NCBI RefSeq assembly: GCF_017368795.1
Contig: NZ_JAFNLL010000040.1
Span: 1-64,000 of the forward strand
Direction of reading: 5' to 3'
Source: Arthrobacter cavernae
GTDB taxonomy: Bacteria > Actinomycetota > Actinomycetes > Actinomycetales > Micrococcaceae
Length of the DNA stretch: 64,000 bases
Positions 17,886-26,549 of this stretch are shown here, piece by piece (positions within the stretch are counted from its first letter, which is position 1; each line of letters opens with the position of its first letter). The translations under genes and the position numbers were made by a program. The notes below the pieces were generated by a model that saw nothing but the letters and a program-made list of their open reading frames with translations, made no database searches and was not told the origin of the DNA.

Positions 17886-18623
17886 ATGGCATACATCGAT
17901 CTGAGCGATGCGAGCGCCAAAGCCGGCGGCTCGCGCCAGCTGGGCGGGTATCTAGCCGAGCCTGAAGGCGACGGCCCTTTTCCGGCCGTCCTGATGATCC
18001 ACGAAGCCTTCGGCGTGGACGATATCATGCGCCGCCATGCGGACCGGCTGGCCGCAGCCGGCTACCTGACGCTGGCCGTAGACCTCTACAGCGACGGCGG
18101 CGCCCGCCGCTGCCTTGTGAGCACTATGCGGGCCATGATCTCTGGTACCGGAAAGGCCTTCACTGATCTGGCCACCGCACGGACCTGGCTCAGCCATTCG
18201 GAACGCAGCACAGGCAAGACAGGTGTGATCGGCTTCTGCATGGGCGGCGGCTTTGCCCTGCTCGTGGCCAGGGACGGCTTTGATGCTGCGTCCGTGAACT
18301 ACGGGCAACTCCCCAGGCACGTCGAGGAGTCTTTGCGCGGCGCCTGTCCCGTAGTGGCCAACTACGCCGGGAAGGACCACATGCTGCCGGGCGCGGCCGC
18401 CAGGCTGAAGTCCGCCCTCGACGGGCTTGGAATCGAGAATGACGTCAGGGAGTTTCCCACCTCCGGCCACGCCTTCATGAACGACGCTGAAGGGGGACCG
18501 AAACTGCTGCGTCCGCTGAACCGAATCATGGGCATCAAGCCGGACCCGGAGGCTTCCCCGGAGGCGTGGCAGCGGATCGAAGACCACTTCGGGAAATACC
18601 TCAAGAAATTTGGGGGCTCTTAG
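17886..18623 (+). CDS. Dienelactone hydrolase family protein
   Basis: 245-aa alpha/beta hydrolase. The nucleophile elbow is GFCMGGG with Cys as nucleophile, the acid is in KDHMLPG, and the His is in SGHAFMND: the Cys-Asp-His triad of dienelactone hydrolases. It begins 13 bp after the DUF445 gene and may be co-transcribed. Substrate unknown; no other aromatic-degradation genes are nearby. Confidence 0.87.
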   Translation: MAYIDLSDASAKAGGSRQLGGYLAEPEGDGPFPAVLMIHEAFGVDDIMRRHADRLAAAGYLTLAVDLYSDGGARRCLVSTMRAMISGTGKAFTDLATARTWLSHSERSTGKTGVIGFCMGGGFALLVARDGFDAASVNYGQLPRHVEESLRGACPVVANYAGKDHMLPGAAARLKSALDGLGIENDVREFPTSGHAFMNDAEGGPKLLRPLNRIMGIKPDPEASPEAWQRIEDHFGKYLKKFGGS

Positions 18624-18650
18624 GGCAGGAGCTGTACATAAACCCCGGGG

Positions 18651-19463
18651 CTACCCCAGCAAGTGCACCGCCTGCCCGGGCCTCGCCTGTGCCAGGAGGT
18701 CCAGGTCTGCGTCCTGCACGACGGCGATCACGGGGTGGTTCCCCGTGGCCGGGTGGTCGGCGAGGCAGATGTGCGGAAGGCCCGACGGCGGGACCTGGAC
18801 TGCGCCTGCAACCAGTCCTTGGGAGGCGGCTACTTGAGTCCGGGCCTGCGTCCGGTGCGGCGCCAGCGGCCGGCCCAGCAGCCGTGCGCCCACGCGGTCC
18901 GAGTCCGGCGACAGCGTCCACGGTTCGTTGGTGAGGCGGTGCCAGGAATCGGCATCGAATTCCCCGGCCTGCGGACCGGGATCCACACGGACCACGATGG
19001 GACGGCCGGGGTCCGGGGCACGCCGGGCCAGGTGGCTGTGGGGCTCGGCCACCGCCGGGTTGGCCACAACCGGGTTGGCCCCCGCCGGCCGCCCGAACGC
19101 CAGGGAATCCCCGGCGCGCAGCGGCTCCAGTCCAGGCTCGATGCCGCCCTGGACGGCCAGGTAGTAGCGGATTCCAAACAGGGCGGGCCCGAAGTCCAGG
19201 ACCGATCCCGGTGCCACCCGGACGGGCTGGTTCAAGGGCACTTCAGCGCCATTGAGCTGCACCATGCCCTCGGCTCCCGTGACCGCAACGGCGGACGCCG
19301 TGACGAACCGCAGCCGCAGCCCGCCCAGAAGGACTTCAAGCCCTGGCGCAGTCCCGGGGTTGCCGAGCAGCGCATTGGCCAGGAGCAACGCCGCCCGGTC
19401 GAGGGCCCTGCCGGCGCCCAGCACCAGGGTCAGGGCGCCCGGGTCCATCACCACGGCACCCAT
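18651..19463 (-). CDS. pxpC: 5-oxoprolinase subunit C-like protein (PxpC), probably deleted
   Basis: 270 aa, recognisable as the PxpC/KipA biotin-dependent carboxylase-like family: ALDRAALLLANALLGNPGTAPGLEVLLGG, YYLAVQGGIE and GLVAGAVQVPPSGLPHICLAD. Two highly conserved blocks appear shortened: the N-terminal QDxGRPG/GVSPSGA segment is replaced by LVLGAGRALDR, and the LGSRS/DTLSG block after the AVQGG motif is missing. The family is usually about 290 residues or more. PxpC acts with PxpB and PxpA to cleave 5-oxoproline to glutamate using ATP; pxpB is absent here, so activity is doubtful. Confidence 0.7.
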   Translation of the reverse strand: MGAVVMDPGALTLVLGAGRALDRAALLLANALLGNPGTAPGLEVLLGGLRLRFVTASAVAVTGAEGMVQLNGAEVPLNQPVRVAPGSVLDFGPALFGIRYYLAVQGGIEPGLEPLRAGDSLAFGRPAGANPVVANPAVAEPHSHLARRAPDPGRPIVVRVDPGPQAGEFDADSWHRLTNEPWTLSPDSDRVGARLLGRPLAPHRTQARTQVAASQGLVAGAVQVPPSGLPHICLADHPATGNHPVIAVVQDADLDLLAQARPGQAVHLLG

Positions 19464-19511
19464 CAGGCGGCGCCTATCGCACCGCCGCGCGGGTCACCGG
19501 TCACAGCGAAC

Positions 19512-20261
19512 TCAGGCGAAGGCTTCAATCCCCACACCGGCTTCCTCGAGCCCGGCTCGGACGGCCGCAGCCATCTGCACGGCGCCGGGCGTGTCCCCGT
19601 GGATGCAGAGCGAATCCGCCCGGACCGGCAGCACCGTTCCGTCCACCGCGACGACCTCGCCCCGAGTCGCAAGGCGCACGGCCTGCGCAACCACGGCTCC
19701 GACGTCGTGCAGCACCGCACCTTCCTGCGTGCGCTGCACCAGCGTGCCGTCCGGCCGGTAGGCGCGGTCCACGAACGCTTCCCGGAACACCGGGTGGCCG
19801 GATTCCTCGGCAATACGCAGCAGCGCGGAGCCGGGAAGGCCCAGGACGGGCAGCCCGGGGTCGTAGGCGTGGACGGCGGCCACCAGGGCTTCGGCCTGCC
19901 CCTCGTCGTGCACGATCCTGTTGTAGAGGGCGCCGTGCGGCTTCACGTAGTCCACGGAGGCGCCCACCGCATGGGCCATGCCGTCCAGTGCGCCGAGCTG
20001 GTAGAGGACGTCGCCGAAGAGTTCGTCGAAGGACATGTCCATGGAGCGGCGGCCGAAGCCGTGCAGGTCCCGGTAGCCGACGTGGGCGCCCACGCGGACG
20101 TCGCGCTCGAAGGCGACGCGGCAGCTGTCCAGCATGGTCAGGGGGTCGCCCGCGTGGAAGCCGCAGGCCACGTTGGCGCTGCTTACGATGCGGAACATGG
20201 AGGCGTCGTCCCCCATCTTCCAGGAGCCCAGGGACTCCCCCAGATCAGCGTTAAGATCCAT
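19512..20261 (-). CDS. pxpA: 5-oxoprolinase subunit A (LamB/YcsF family)
   Basis: 249 aa with family hallmarks MDLNADLGESLGSWK, SSANVACGFHAGDP, RVGAHVGYRDLHGFGRR and VKPHGALYN. PxpA provides the ring-opening part of the PxpABC complex. It normally lies directly before pxpB and pxpC. Here only 48 bp separate it from pxpC, so pxpB is missing from the locus. Its start overlaps the stop region of the upstream EcsC-like gene by 11 bp. Confidence 0.87.
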   Translation of the reverse strand: MDLNADLGESLGSWKMGDDASMFRIVSSANVACGFHAGDPLTMLDSCRVAFERDVRVGAHVGYRDLHGFGRRSMDMSFDELFGDVLYQLGALDGMAHAVGASVDYVKPHGALYNRIVHDEGQAEALVAAVHAYDPGLPVLGLPGSALLRIAEESGHPVFREAFVDRAYRPDGTLVQRTQEGAVLHDVGAVVAQAVRLATRGEVVAVDGTVLPVRADSLCIHGDTPGAVQMAAAVRAGLEEAGVGIEAFA

Positions 20262-21048
20262 TGTTTCCGCCTTCCAGCGAGGGTTTGGGGGCGGCTGGCA
20301 ACAGCTCGCCCGGGATGGTGTCCGGCATGGGGCCGAAGGCTTGTTTTGCGGTGGCCGCGACCGCGCGGCCCATGACCAGGTTGCCGGCGCCGCCCACCAC
20401 CGCGCCCACCCCGAAGGGCAGCGCGCGGCCCAGGAACGCGGTGCCCTGCCGTTTGACCAGGCTCTTCAGGAAGGCCCGCTGGATGGCGTCGCGGACCAGA
20501 CCGAAGCCGCCGCCCGGAAGTTTTTTGGTGAGGGTCTTGCCCCAGGCGTTGGACACTCCGGCGCCCCGGCCCAGCGACTGGCCGCTCAGCGCACCCAGCA
20601 GGGCGGTGCCTTCCTCGCCCAGCATAATGGCCATGACCATGGTCCGCGCCCGGTCCGGGTCCACCAGCCGGATGCCGTGCAGTTCGGCCAGGGACGCCGC
20701 GTAGAGGGCGGTAGCCTCGAGGAAGCCGATCGTCGCGACAGCGGACAGTCCCAGCGACGCGGCGGTACCGATCCCGGGAACGACGGCGGTGGCCCCGACG
20801 GCGGCACCCCCGCCGGTGACGGCGGCCAGGTAGTCACGCTCCAGTTTGGCGGCCAGCTGTGCGGCGGTGGCGTCCGGGTGCCTGCGCTGCAGGCGGCGCA
20901 GATTGGCCAGCACCAGCGGGCGTTGGACCTCGACGGCGCGCAGCAATACGGTGTGGACGCCCGGCTTGGGGTTCCCGTCCGCGTCAAAGACAGCGCTGTG
21001 GGCCGTCTCCTGGGCGATTTTCACCGCCGGGTTGGGGCGCTTGGCCAT
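20251..21048 (-). CDS. EcsC-like conserved hypothetical protein
   Basis: 265 aa with a Gly/Ala-rich central region of weakly hydrophobic helices (GGGAAVGATAVVPGIGTAASLGLSAVATIGFLEATALYAA) resembling the EcsC family, whose function is unclear. A second hydrophobic stretch (LPFGVGAVVGGAGNLVMGRAV) is near the C-terminus. I chose the ATG at 21048 because CAGGGGGAGACG precedes it; the frame opens 36 bp earlier. It overlaps pxpA, so the two are co-transcribed. Confidence 0.65.
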   Translation of the reverse strand: MAKRPNPAVKIAQETAHSAVFDADGNPKPGVHTVLLRAVEVQRPLVLANLRRLQRRHPDATAAQLAAKLERDYLAAVTGGGAAVGATAVVPGIGTAASLGLSAVATIGFLEATALYAASLAELHGIRLVDPDRARTMVMAIMLGEEGTALLGALSGQSLGRGAGVSNAWGKTLTKKLPGGGFGLVRDAIQRAFLKSLVKRQGTAFLGRALPFGVGAVVGGAGNLVMGRAVAATAKQAFGPMPDTIPGELLPAAPKPSLEGGNNGS

Positions 21049-21092
21049 CGTCTCCCCCTGCCTTGGACGTCTGCGGATTGGCATGCTTTCCT

Positions 21093-21109
21093 TGGCCTAG
21101 CCTAGGCCA
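21093..21109. promoter_or_regulatory. 17-bp palindrome in a divergent promoter region
   Basis: TGGCCTAG-C-CTAGGCCA is a perfect inverted repeat of 8 bp around one central base, placed between the leftward EcsC-like gene and the rightward 56-aa gene. It looks like a repressor or activator site; the regulator is not identifiable. Confidence 0.35.
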
Positions 21110-21181
21110 CTGGCCGCCTTCCCGGCGTAGACTGGGGTGCATTCACGGGAGCAGTCCACCGAGGGACAGGAAGTATCCGGA

Positions 21182-21352
21182 ATGAACAAGACCAGCGATT
21201 CAAACGACGTGCGCCACCACAGCGACGCCCCGGCCGAAGGCGAAACGGAGGGCTGGGTCTCGCATGACACCGGCCTCCACAGCCAGGATCCCGCCGAGGG
21301 CCCGGACATCGACGACGCCCCGGAAGCGGATGCGGGGCCCGAGGAGAGTTGA
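21182..21352 (+). CDS. Small acidic protein (56 aa)
   Basis: A very acidic, His-containing, probably disordered peptide (KTSDSNDVRHHSDAPAEG, then GWVSHDTGLHSQDPAEGPD). The ATG at 21182 follows GGAAG. It ends 21 bp before the DUF1905 gene. No family recognised. Confidence 0.5.
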   Translation: MNKTSDSNDVRHHSDAPAEGETEGWVSHDTGLHSQDPAEGPDIDDAPEADAGPEES

Positions 21353-21373
21353 CGGTTTTCTACCGTTGACGCC

Positions 21374-21679
21374 ATGGCGCTGACGTATTCGTTCAAGGCC
21401 AGACTGTGGCACTATCCGGAAGAAGCCGGATGGTACTTCCTCACGCTTCCGGAGGAACTTGCAGCAGAGATCCGGGAGGACACGGCGCCATTTCGTCGCG
21501 GCTTCGGCTCCGTCAAGGTCACGGCCACCGTCTCCGGGCAGGGTTGGTCCACGTCGCTCTTCCCCGACAGTAAGAGCAGTTCCTATCTTCTGCCCGTCAA
21601 GAAGGCCATCCGGGTGGCAGCAGGCATCGATGTGGGCGACCAGGTGGACGTCCGCTTCGAGGTGGCCGGGGCTGCCTGA
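21374..21679 (+). CDS. DUF1905 domain protein
   Basis: 101 aa covering a complete DUF1905 beta-barrel: YSFKARLWHYPEEAGWYFLTLPEE, then RGFGSVKVTATVSGQGWSTSLFPDSKSSSYLLPVKKAIR and VGDQVDVRFEV. The domain often occurs with a YdeI-type partner; here it is alone. Function unknown. Confidence 0.82.
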   Translation: MALTYSFKARLWHYPEEAGWYFLTLPEELAAEIREDTAPFRRGFGSVKVTATVSGQGWSTSLFPDSKSSSYLLPVKKAIRVAAGIDVGDQVDVRFEVAGAA

Positions 21680-21764
21680 CCGCTTCCGTGGGCAACATGT
21701 CCCTCCGGCAAACCGCACGTTTTTAGGCTGGGCCTTGACTGGCCATGCGATAGAAGGGAGCGCA

Positions 21765-22214
21765 ATGCTGCCACTGGATGCTGTCGATCTGGAAGAACTG
21801 GCGATGGCGCTTGAGTACCAGGGTGACTACGACAGCTTCTCCTGGCTCGACCCCAAGACCGGAGAGATCGGATTCTGGTCCTCGGACGCTGCATACGGGG
21901 ACGACGAGGCCGGGGCGGATCCTGACGAGCGGGGCGCCATCCGCATAGAACCGATGGAGTCCTGGGAGGGCTACCGCGACATGGAATCGTTCATCGCGGA
22001 CGTCCAGGATGAGCGCGCCCGGGACCCGCTCCTGCGCGCGATTGCTGGCAAGGGCGCCTTCCGCCGGTTCAAGGACACGCTCTTCGAATTCCCTGATCTG
22101 CGTCAGCAATGGTTCGACTTCCACAACTCTGCCATGCGTCGCCGCGCCATCGAATGGCTCGTGAACGCTGGCGTGGTGGACGAGGACGAGGCCAAGCGGG
22201 CCCTCGCGGCGTAA
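21765..22214 (+). CDS. UPF0158 family protein
   Basis: 149 aa, acidic. DAVDLEELAMALEYQGDYDSFSWLDPKTGEI at the start and ESWEGYRDMESFIADV with GAFRRFKDTLFEFPDLRQQWFDF later are the conserved UPF0158 blocks. GAAGGGAG precedes the ATG. Function unknown; the family often sits beside stress or repair genes. Confidence 0.8.
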   Translation: MLPLDAVDLEELAMALEYQGDYDSFSWLDPKTGEIGFWSSDAAYGDDEAGADPDERGAIRIEPMESWEGYRDMESFIADVQDERARDPLLRAIAGKGAFRRFKDTLFEFPDLRQQWFDFHNSAMRRRAIEWLVNAGVVDEDEAKRALAA

Positions 22215-22267
22215 CACGGCAGAACGCGGCCATGTTCCCCGGCAGACCACACGTTTAGACTGAAGCA

Positions 22268-23623
22268 ATGGCTGCTTTGAGAGCCCTCCGGCCCTTCGCC
22301 CACCGCGAATACCGCGTGCTGATCGCAGCGCTGGCCATCTCGATCTTCGGTTCCGGCATGTGGGCCGTGGCCATGGTCTACCAGGTGATCCACCTCGGCG
22401 GCTGGCCCCTTGAGCTGTCCCTCGTGGCCACCGCCGCGAGCGTCGGACTTGTCGCGTTTGTGCTCGCGGGCGGGATCGCCGCGGACCGGGTGCCGCAACG
22501 GCTGTTGATCATCGCCGTCGAAGGCACCAATCTGGCCGTCATCGGCGCCATCAGCCTGCTGGCCATGACGGGCGCATTGCAGCTCTGGCACCTCGCCGTG
22601 GGTGCGTTCGTCCTGGGCGTGGGTGCCGCGTTCTTCTTCCCCGCGTACTCCGCCATCCTGCCGCGCATCCTCCCCGCCGACGACCTCTTGGCAGCCAACG
22701 GCATGGAGGGCACCATGCGGCCCATCCTGCAGCAGGCTGCCGGTCCGGCCGTCGCCGGTGTGGCGGTGGCGGCGTTCTCGCCCGCGTGGGCGGTCACCGG
22801 GGTGTCGGCCTGCCACCTGCTGGCGTTCATCATCCTGAACTTCCTCGGAAGGCACGCGCTCGACGCTCCGCCGAACGGCGCCGTCGACGGCGGATCGTTG
22901 GGTGGCAGATCTTCCGGCGGCAAGCCCGCGAAGACCTCGTTCTTCCATGACCTGCGCGAAGGCGTTGTCTATACGGTCCGCACGCCCTGGCTGCTGTGGA
23001 CGCTCATCTGGGCGTGCTTGTCCGTGCTGTTCCTGATCGGGCCCATCGAGGTCCTGATCCCGTTCGTCGTCAGGGACCAGCTGAGCGGCGACTCGCGCAT
23101 GTTCGGTTTCCTGCTTGCCATCATGGGCGTCGGCGGGGCGTCGGCGTCCCTCGCGACCGCCTCGTTCAAGCTCCCCCGGCGGTACCTGACGGTGATGATC
23201 GCGTCCTGGGGCGTCGGCACCCTGCCGCTGGCCGCCGTCGGGATCATGGACAACTTCTGGGTGCTGGCCGCCGCGCTGTTCATTTTCGGCGCCACCGGCG
23301 GCGTGGGCATGGTCATCTGGGGCACGCTGCTCCAGCGCCGGGTGCCGCCGCATCTGCTGGGCAGGGTGTCGAGCCTGGACTTCTTCGTATCCCTGGCCCT
23401 CATGCCGGTGTCCATGGCGCTGTCCGGACCGGCCGCCGCCGTGGTGCCGATCTGGCTGATTTTCCTGGGCGCCGGGCTGGTGTGCCCCATCATGGCCGTG
23501 GTGGCGCTGCTCGCCGCGCGCATGATGCACGACGAGATCGAGAACCCGCTGGACACCGCACCGGGTCATGTTCCCAGCAGCAACCCCGAGGACGAGTCGG
23601 AGGTAGCCCGCTCCCGCGACTGA
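22268..23623 (+). CDS. MFS transporter (MFS_3 / enterobactin-exporter type)
   Basis: 451 aa, 12 TM. ALRPFAHREYRVLIAALAISIFGSGMWAVAMVYQVI is the N-terminal signature of the MFS_3 family, and the motif ADRVPQRL sits at loop 2-3. The conserved DGLL-like segment is DLLAANGMEGTMRPILQQAAGPAVAG. Probably a proton-driven exporter of a hydrophobic compound. Substrate unknown. Confidence 0.87.
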   Translation: MAALRALRPFAHREYRVLIAALAISIFGSGMWAVAMVYQVIHLGGWPLELSLVATAASVGLVAFVLAGGIAADRVPQRLLIIAVEGTNLAVIGAISLLAMTGALQLWHLAVGAFVLGVGAAFFFPAYSAILPRILPADDLLAANGMEGTMRPILQQAAGPAVAGVAVAAFSPAWAVTGVSACHLLAFIILNFLGRHALDAPPNGAVDGGSLGGRSSGGKPAKTSFFHDLREGVVYTVRTPWLLWTLIWACLSVLFLIGPIEVLIPFVVRDQLSGDSRMFGFLLAIMGVGGASASLATASFKLPRRYLTVMIASWGVGTLPLAAVGIMDNFWVLAAALFIFGATGGVGMVIWGTLLQRRVPPHLLGRVSSLDFFVSLALMPVSMALSGPAAAVVPIWLIFLGAGLVCPIMAVVALLAARMMHDEIENPLDTAPGHVPSSNPEDESEVARSRD

Positions 23624-23690
23624 TCCACCGTGACCTTGGTGCAGGGCGTCGCGTAGCGTAAGGGCAACCGCGCAGACGGGAGGGGCCAGC

Positions 23691-24317
23691 ATGCGATGGA
23701 TCAAGGGTCTTGGGAAGGCGCCATGGAGAAATCCGTGGCCACGCGACATGGCGATCCGGGTCAACGATCACCCGCAGCAGCTGCACATGCTCTTGTTTGT
23801 CCGCCACGCGTGGTCGATCGCCACCGAGGCCGACATCCCGGAGCTATGGCCCGTCCCGGACCCTGGAAATTCCAGGATGCCGGAGCCGCCCGGGGCCGCG
23901 GTGTGGGAGGCCCGCTGGAAAACCGCCTGGAAGCGGGCGTGGGACTGGTTCGACATCGAGGATCACAGCCAGCAAGAGCTGGTCACGCCGGCGTTCATCC
24001 GGGAAGCCACCAAGCCAGGGCAGGAGCTCAACCCCCTCATTCCACCGTTCTGGGCATCCGAATACGGAATGGACGGCCTGGACTACGCCGCGTTCAGCAA
24101 ATGGGATTCCTCCCTGATCCCGGCCTTTCCCTCGCCCGCGGAGCGGCGTAGCCTTCAGGACCTGATCCCCGCGTGGGAGAGCGGCATGGACACCGTCATC
24201 GTCCTGCCCTAGGCCGGCTACTTCGCCAAGCACATCAGCCGCCGCCACCTCGTCGTTTCCGCGGTGACACGGAACGAGCCGGAGAGCTACAGCCGGGCCC
24301 TGCGGACCAGGATGTAA
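23691..24317 (+). pseudogene. Hypothetical protein interrupted by an in-frame TAG
   Basis: Codons 1-173 give a protein rich in Trp and Pro (RVNDHPQQLHMLLFVRHAW ... ALDWFD-like segments, WASEYGMDGLDYAAFSKWDS). At 24210-24212 the frame hits TAG directly after VIVLP. The same frame then continues with a convincing AGYFAKHISRRHLVVSAVTRN to a TAA at 24315-24317. A TAC-to-TAG change would explain this. Either the C-terminal 35 residues are lost, or there is a sequencing error. I do not recognise the family. Confidence 0.6.
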
Positions 24318-24412
24318 GCCTCGCCTCCGGCATGGGAGCAGGTGCAGATACTCCACCCCGCGCTGTGTAGCCTGAAGCCATCGCCGCACCCCTGCACGGA
24401 AGGACCTGCCAC

Positions 24413-24823
24413 ATGGCCGATGGAACCAAGGACGACCCCTGGATGCTGACCACGCCGCCGGGTTCCTCCGACTACACGATGTACAAGGACGAAGCCGCCG
24501 ACCCTCCGGCACTCGTCTGCCAGGTGGGGTCCACCAAGCTGCTGTACCAACTCCGGGCCATCGAGGACCTGCACGCCTGGCTCACGGAGCAGGGCGACTG
24601 GGTCCCGCTCGGCGCCGCGGACGAGGGCAAGGATGCCGCCGAGGGCACCGTCGAAGCCTGGGGCCGCGACGCCGGCAATCCCGTGGGCGGCTGGTACGGC
24701 CTCCGCAAGGGCTACCGCGGCCGATTCGCCATGTACATGCCGCCGTTGCTGGAGGCGCTCGGCCTCGCCGAACTCACGCACGAGAAGCGGAACAACAGCA
24801 TGCGGGCCATCGCCACGAAGTAG
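24413..24823 (+). CDS. Conserved hypothetical protein (136 aa)
   Basis: A soluble protein starting MADGTKDDPWMLTTPPGSS with a pattern (YKDEAADPPALVCQVGSTKLLYQLRAIEDLHAWLTEQGDWVPLG, then GRDAGNPVGGWYGLRKGYRGRFAMYMPPLLEALGLAEL) common in actinobacterial small proteins of unknown role; I recall a DUF6855-like family but am not certain. Convergent with the DUF2871 gene 19 bp downstream. Confidence 0.7.
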   Translation: MADGTKDDPWMLTTPPGSSDYTMYKDEAADPPALVCQVGSTKLLYQLRAIEDLHAWLTEQGDWVPLGAADEGKDAAEGTVEAWGRDAGNPVGGWYGLRKGYRGRFAMYMPPLLEALGLAELTHEKRNNSMRAIATK

Positions 24824-24842
24824 CCGCTGCGGTGGTGAAGCC

Positions 24843-25322
24843 TCAGGTGAGGTTCGACGACGGCACGCGGGCGCCGTCGTCGTCGGCCTTCGGGGTTCCT
24901 GCCTTAGCAGGGAGAGCCAGCACGGCCTTGCGCAGCGCCAGGAAAAGCAGCACCAAACCGGCTGTGAGCAGGATGTGGCCCATACCGGCGATGCCGGACA
25001 GCGCCTTGGACGAGGCATCCACCCCGGCCACCACCATGGACCCCTTCACGAGCATCATGCCGCCGGTGATGACCACTCCCGCGTTCCAGGTCCCGAAGAA
25101 CCAGGCGCTCAGCTTCGGCGCCGCGGCGGAGATCCGGAAGAGCTGTTCGAGTGCCAGCACGATGAGCAGGACGATGAAGCCCAGGACCAGCCAGTGAGTG
25201 TGCACCAGGCCGAGCTGGGAGTCGCCGGAGAAGCTGTTGATCTTGGTGAATTCGCGGTAGTAGAGGCCGGAGAGCACCCCGGCGGCGGCGTAGCTGAAGG
25301 AAGCGTAGAGGAGTTTTTTCAC
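24843..25322 (-). CDS. DUF2871 family membrane protein
   Basis: 159 aa with four TM helices; GLVHTHWLVLGFIVLLIVLALEQLF is the hallmark His-containing helix, with GGMMLVKG and MGHILLTAGLVLLFLALR after it. The His pattern hints at a cytochrome b-like or metal-binding fold, but no function is established. Transcribed after the LacI gene, 34 bp away. Confidence 0.82.
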   Translation of the reverse strand: MKKLLYASFSYAAAGVLSGLYYREFTKINSFSGDSQLGLVHTHWLVLGFIVLLIVLALEQLFRISAAAPKLSAWFFGTWNAGVVITGGMMLVKGSMVVAGVDASSKALSGIAGMGHILLTAGLVLLFLALRKAVLALPAKAGTPKADDDGARVPSSNLT

Positions 25323-25356
25323 CCTTCAAGTCTTCCGGCGCCGCCGCGGCCGGGCA

Positions 25357-26364
25357 TCAACCGTTCGGTTGACTCTTGCTGCTGGGCGGCGCCGTGGTCT
25401 GGCGAAGGACAAGGTGCGGCGTTCCCACGAGGTGGGCCGGCGGGCCGGAGCCTTCCAGCCGGTCGATGGCGCGTTCGACGGCGGCGGCGGCCAGGAGGGG
25501 TGCGTCCTGGCTGATGGACGACAGCTGCACATAGCTGAGCCGCGCGAACTGGCTGTCGTCGTAACCCAGGACGGAGACATCCTCCGGGACCCGAAGCCCC
25601 ACGGCACGGAGGCTCTCCATGACGCCGAGGGCGCACCTGTCATTGAAGGCGACGACGGCGGTTGGCCGCTTGTCCCTCAGCTGTTTCCCGGCTTCCATGC
25701 CGGCTTCTTCATATGGCCCGCCGGGAATATTCCAGGGTTCCAGCCCCCGCGCGAGCATCTCTTGCCGGAAGGCATCCCGCCGCTGGGCGGCCGAAACGGC
25801 ATCCCCTCCGTCGACGTGGGCGATGCGTCGGTGCCCCAAGGAAGTGAGATGCTCGACGGCGATCCGGATGCCTGCGTGGTCGTCGCTGCTGACGGAATCG
25901 ACGGACTCGCCCGCGTCGTCGCGCAGCAGGCTGACGACGGGGATCCGGGCCGCGTAGCCTGCCAGTTCCTGCTCGCCCAGCGTCGGGGAAATCAAGATCA
26001 GGGCCTCGCAGCCAAGATCGAGGAGGGCCTCGACGGCACGCGATTCGGGGCGGCCATTGGCCACTGCGCTGAGGGCAATTTCATAGCCGCGCACTTGGGC
26101 GGCGGCATAGGCGGCGTCCACGATTTCGGCATGGAAGGGCTGCGAGGTGGAGAAACTGACACCCAGCAGCCGTGTGCGGCTGCTGCGAAGGAGCCTGGCG
26201 CGGCTGTCCGGCCGGTAGCCGAGTGCTTGGGCTGCTTCCTGCACCCGGCGCCGGGTGGCGTCCGAGGCCCCTGGCGCGTCACGCATCACGATCGAGACCA
26301 AGGCCCTGGACACACCTGCGGCCTCGGCCACGTCCATCAACGTGGGGCGGCGCTTCCCGGTCAT
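25357..26364 (-). CDS. LacI-family transcriptional regulator
   Basis: 335 aa. HTH at residues 6-30 (TLMDVAEAAGVSRALVSIVMRD), hinge helix ending YRPDSRARLLRS, then a periplasmic-binding-protein-like sugar domain (DDHAGIRIAVEHLTSLGHRRIAHVDGG). ATG 26364 is preceded by AGGAGG, which decides it over the ATG 18 bp upstream. It is divergent from the dehydrogenase/isomerase operon, and three similar operator-like palindromes lie between them. Confidence 0.9.
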   Translation of the reverse strand: MTGKRRPTLMDVAEAAGVSRALVSIVMRDAPGASDATRRRVQEAAQALGYRPDSRARLLRSSRTRLLGVSFSTSQPFHAEIVDAAYAAAQVRGYEIALSAVANGRPESRAVEALLDLGCEALILISPTLGEQELAGYAARIPVVSLLRDDAGESVDSVSSDDHAGIRIAVEHLTSLGHRRIAHVDGGDAVSAAQRRDAFRQEMLARGLEPWNIPGGPYEEAGMEAGKQLRDKRPTAVVAFNDRCALGVMESLRAVGLRVPEDVSVLGYDDSQFARLSYVQLSSISQDAPLLAAAAVERAIDRLEGSGPPAHLVGTPHLVLRQTTAPPSSKSQPNG

Positions 26365-26387
26365 GGTCCTCCTCTGTCCCACACAGT

Positions 26388-26403
26388 CTATAGAACGATC
26401 CAG
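26388..26403. promoter_or_regulatory. LacI operator-like site 1 (degenerate)
   Basis: CTATAGAACGATCCAG matches the pattern CTAGAACGATCTAG seen twice further on, with two changes. It lies 24 bp before the LacI gene start, fitting autoregulation. Confidence 0.4.
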
Positions 26404-26466
26404 GCGGCCCTGCTGCCAACGGCGGGCCAGCGGTCGGCGAGCGGCCGCCGTCGCGCATTAATCTAA

Positions 26467-26480
26467 CTAGATCGATCTAG
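26467..26480. promoter_or_regulatory. LacI operator-like site 2 (perfect palindrome)
   Basis: CTAGATCGATCTAG is a perfect 14-bp palindrome with the central CG typical of LacI-family operators, in the middle of the divergent region. Confidence 0.6.
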
Positions 26481-26514
26481 ACACCAGTCCGGCAAGCATG
26501 CAACCATGGATTCA

Positions 26515-26528
26515 CTAGAACGATCTAG
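26515..26528. promoter_or_regulatory. LacI operator-like site 3
   Basis: CTAGAACGATCTAG differs from site 2 at one position and ends 21 bp before the dehydrogenase start codon, where a bound repressor would block the promoter or early transcript. Confidence 0.6.
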
Positions 26529-26549
26529 CCATCTGAATCGAGGAGCCCC

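Noticed and set aside
16223..18028. A 601-codon leftward frame covering the DUF445 gene
   Set aside because: Antisense to DUF445 and dienelactone hydrolase genes and continuous with the phosphodiesterase only by chance.
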